A stretch of DNA of 64,000 nucleotides, taken from the NCBI GenBank assembly GCA_024349245.1, contig JALDNG010000519.1:86069-150068 (forward strand), given 5' to 3'. Below the pieces are notes generated by a model. It saw nothing but the letters and a program-made list of their open reading frames with translations. It ran no database searches and had not been told where the DNA came from. Shown here piece after piece: positions 60,390 through 64,000 of the stretch. How positions within the stretch are numbered: position 1 is the first letter of the stretch; the number at the start of each line of letters is the position of its first letter. The DNA comes from Neodontobutis hainanensis (Eukaryota > Chordata > Actinopteri > Gobiiformes > Odontobutidae). The translations under genes were made by a program, and so were the position numbers.

Positions 60390-63300
60390 AATTAAAAGTA
60401 TTCCATAAACGTCAATTTTAAAAGGTTTTCCTTCAGATTAATTATATACAGTCGATACTATTGATAAGTTATTTTTTGACAAATAATTGGAAAATATCAA
60501 CAAAATATAATCTTTGAAAACAGTATTATTGAATGGATAAATATTATTTTATTATATTTAATAATAAACGAAACTGCCAAATGTGTGCGTATCATAACTC
60601 AACGTATTCTTTTAAATCTAAAGTACGTAAGCATAGCTCATAAGTTTTTTAAAAATTAACAGAGTTAAATCAACATATATATGCAAAAATTAGGTTGTAT
60701 TTTAACTGATTGGTTGTTATAAGATAATTTTTATATTTCGAAAATAATATGATTAATCTATTAAATTTACGGCACTTTGTTCTTTGGTCATATTTCGTGT
60801 TTGTCGACAGTTCTGAATTATTCATAAATTATAAATTGTCAGATAATTATTAAATAAGTCAACTGATGTGAGGAGTTTGGGCAATTTGGTTTTAATGACA
60901 TTTCAAAAGAAGGATATCATCAAGTATGTATCAAAGCTTCTTAAAATTGAACATTTTGTTTATCATTGAACATACCAATATTAATAAGGCTTTTCTGTCG
61001 ACAGTTCTTTTTTAAACTAAGGAAATGCTGAAATGTATTTCCCATCATTATTTCGTGAAAGTACGCCAACTAATATTTAAACAAAAAAACTCAGAGGTTT
61101 GACATAAAAAATGTGTATTATGCATCCTAAACATAATCTTTATGCTGCTTTGTTCATACGTAAAACCGATTCAAAAAATGGGTAAAATTTTAATTTTAAA
61201 TTTTAAAATAGTCTAAAGTAAAGCGGGCAACAATTTCTGAATGAAGATTTTAAAAAGGTTTTTGAAAAAAACTTCAAAGTTATAACGTGTAAAAGAATTG
61301 AAGCAGAGCCATTTGGAATCTAGTTGAGATTTATTTTTAAATAGTAAAACTAACGGTTAAACATTTTGCTAGGTTATCAATTATATAAGTTGCAGTTAAA
61401 TTAAAACTATTTGTGATTTTTCGATTGGGACAAGGTCTTATATAACATATCCATATTTAAAGTTAGGATTCTTGCGCGTGTCAAATGTTATTTTTAATTG
61501 CGCAGAAGCGGGCAGACCCTTGTCTATATGCTAAGAAACTCAAATAGTTTGATTTTTAGCAATCCTCTAACTTTGAAAAAATCACGATATCAGAAATTAA
61601 TTTTGAAACGTGCTCAATCTGTTGTCTAACTTATAAATATATACATTTTAAATTTCTCCACGAGTTCGAGGAAAAATATATCTCGTAGCTAACCTCAACG
61701 TAGCTCCACCATTGAAAAGATCACATGCTTTGAATAAAATTTTCATCAATAAACGATAAGAAGTCAACGAAATCGTTTGAGTTTCTAAACTCATTTTCTA
61801 TACCCGCCAGAATATGTTAAAGTGCAAAAAGTCATGGGTGGAACGCGAAAAAACGGTCAGAAAACATATTTATATAAAAATGAAAGTTAATTCCTTGGCA
61901 ATATTTTTTTTATTTTCAAAATTAAAAGCAGTTCTTTTGAAGAAACTTCAACACTTCACCAAGTGCGAACTTAATTTAATTTGATATATCCTTCACAATA
62001 TTTTTCGATAAAAATAAAGAACATAAAAAATGCTTATTATCGTAATTTTGAAGTTTAAAGATGTTCGAATCAAAATCTTAATCCAAACGTAATATTTGGT
62101 CTAAATTTGTACGATTTATCAAATCTCGTTACAACGTAACCTTTGTATTGACTTTTATCATAAAGATGATGAGTTGAACCGTTTGAGACATTTTAAGTAT
62201 AGTTTTTTGTATTTAAAATTTCCAGCGTTGCTCTACTAAACAGGTTTGTGTCTGTTCAGCGCAACTAGTCCATTACAGCACATATCCAGATCGTTGTAGT
62301 ATCAATTAGTGTTAGTGTCAGTGTTACACCCACTCAACATATCATCTTTTCGTCATCAATCAGTCAAATATTAATAATTATTGGCCAATTTTTGGAAAAC
62401 ATCGCTTCATTTTGATACTTAATCGGGGTTTTGTTAATAATTAGAGGCTTATTAGAATTTATTTTCGAATTTCAAAATACATTATTTTACGCTTTTCAAA
62501 GAATTCCATTTTTAATAAATAAAAACTTTACAATTTCAAATCTGTAAAATATAATGTTGAATTCTTATTTTTTGGAAACTTTACAAACTTATACATTTTT
62601 AACGCAACTAAACAATGAAACTTAAAAAATATTTATTAGTGAACCAAGTTTGTGTGTAAAATTTATAACGAGAGAAAATATGAACAAAATCTTAGTTGGG
62701 AGGAGAGTAAGAAAATACGCGTTTGTTGACATAAATCATTAGAAATTCAAAGCTGGTTTAAAAGAAGAGTTTTTCTGATCGTGCGCATCGAGGAATAAAT
62801 CAGATATCTTTTGAGGGCCTAAAACTTCACATACTTTCATCCATTATAACAATTTTAAAATATTTGAACTAACCATCATTGGGCTAGGATTTATAATACA
62901 TTTACAAGTTAATGAAAAGTGAGTATAATGATGAAGATTTTAACGATCCTCAGATTGAACTACCAGTTTTATAAAACTCAAATGTAAAAATTAACTTAAC
63001 GTGCCATCATTCTAAAATTCTTGTGGCAAAAATTGACATAAATCACAATTATCACGCCTCTTAATTTGCAGTGTATTTTTGATACATCTTAAAATACAAA
63101 ACCAAAACAACTTACTGTGGAGATTAATATGAATTCGTAAAATTTACATATGAATATTCAACAAATGGTTAAAATCTTACAAGTTTTTTGGATAATATGG
63201 TGTCATTTTCTCACAAAATAAAATCATAGATGGATGATGCAAGATTTAACAAGTGTTATCAAAAAATACATAATCTGTCGGAAGAACAAAATAAACTCAC

Positions 63301-64000
63301 CAATATCATAACTAGCTTGTCATATATCGTGATTTTTTTACAAACTCGACTTAAAAATACAGCCATCAACTCTGCGGGCGGTGCCGTTTATTAAAAATAA
63401 TCAGTTTGGTTTTAGACGAAAAATGACATCAGATATATATATCTGTACAATCTTGGCAATTTTCATATTTGAAACATGAACGAGATACCCATCAAACAAA
63501 GTATATAATATAGAACAGTCTTCATGACAAAAAAAGCCGAGAAAGGCGGTTATTAAAATAATTAGATTTAGTTTTAATCATATTCAGATGTCGAATTAAA
63601 AACCATATTGAACAAAATTCTTTCGAAAAATTGATATGATCAATTTTTATAACCGATACTAGGAGATTTCGTGCACTCTTAAATTTTAACACTCATAAAA
63701 ATGCAGATACTTCTATTTTTAAAACACGAAAATAATATTCATCTATTTTAAATAAAGTAATTTGAGAGAACAACATTTTAAGCCGAATATTCATAATAGT
63801 CATTATGAGAACTATATGGATGATTTATCACGCTCTTCTCTAGAAACATGATCTGAACGACTTTTTATGAAAAAACGAAGATTTGTTAAAATCTTAGTTG
63901 ATTTTGCTTTCGAAACGAATGACGATAAAGTATCTATCCTTCCCATGAGCTATAACAATACGATAATTCAATGCTGGCGTAGCAGCACTAAGAGCTAAAA
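60390..64000. other. AT-rich terminal region without supported genes
   Basis: No exon, RNA gene or mobile element could be supported. CG-rich motifs (GCGCGTG at 61474-61480, GTGCGCATCG at 62781-62790) and the GCGGGCGGTG tract near 63375 are isolated. Genes with very small exons could be missed by eye. Confidence 0.3.

Overview
Host. The window reads as an AT-rich, gene-poor metazoan nuclear genome. Its genes are broken into many small exons by exceptionally short GT-AG introns. In every gene that could be rebuilt by eye, introns are mostly 19-26 nt with a clear mode at 22 nt. Each full model closes in frame once they are removed (syntaxin-5, RPB9, MRPL47, AP-1 sigma, C1QBP, a claudin-like protein and a seven-VWA protein). 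Introns this short in an animal are known from dicyemid mesozoans. A dicyemid or close relative is therefore my inference, resting on intron size and animal-type gene families, not on a marker gene.

Layout. 430-1399 (-): diverged C1QBP/p32-like gene. 2.5-4.3 kb (+): decayed Ty3/Gypsy element. 9.55-15.38 kb (-): one large gene for a secreted protein with seven VWA domains, a VPTRTP-repeat linker and a Cys-rich tail. 15.4-20.2 kb: AT-rich, no gene seen. 20.25-22.41 kb: very compact housekeeping cluster of STX5 (-), RPB9 (+) and MRPL47 (-). STX5 and RPB9 diverge from 57 bp, and the RPB9 and MRPL47 stop codons abut. 25.1-26 kb: decayed Merlin-type DNA transposon, with possible further traces near 28.9 and 37.1 kb. 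31.82-32.79 kb (-): a second, better conserved C1QBP gene. 36.4-36.6 kb: Gypsy integrase fragment. 41.9-43.5 kb: perfect 830-bp tandem duplication. 44.67-45.27 kb (-): four-TM claudin/PMP22-like gene. 45.7-50.3 kb: 2.27-kb tandem duplication whose copies differ almost only in homopolymer lengths. 53.6-54.0 kb (-): small Lys-rich protein. 54.1-54.3 kb (-): BED-like finger. 55.34-55.87 kb (+): AP-1 sigma. 57.6-60.4 kb: several exons of unidentified genes. 60.4-64 kb: nothing recognised.

Function. STX5 (ER-Golgi SNARE) and AP-1 sigma (TGN/endosome clathrin adaptor) serve secretion. RPB9 is an RNA polymerase II subunit. MRPL47 and C1QBP act in mitochondria. The VWA protein and the claudin-like protein suggest surface adhesion. 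CG-rich palindromes resembling the NRF1 site (YGCGCAYGCGCR) recur, notably just upstream of AP-1 sigma and the Lys-rich gene, and stand out in this AT-rich sequence.

Limits. Everything was read by eye from the sequence. Similarities are from recognised motifs, not searches, and exon joins were judged by reading frame and family similarity. No tRNA, rRNA or CRISPR was seen.
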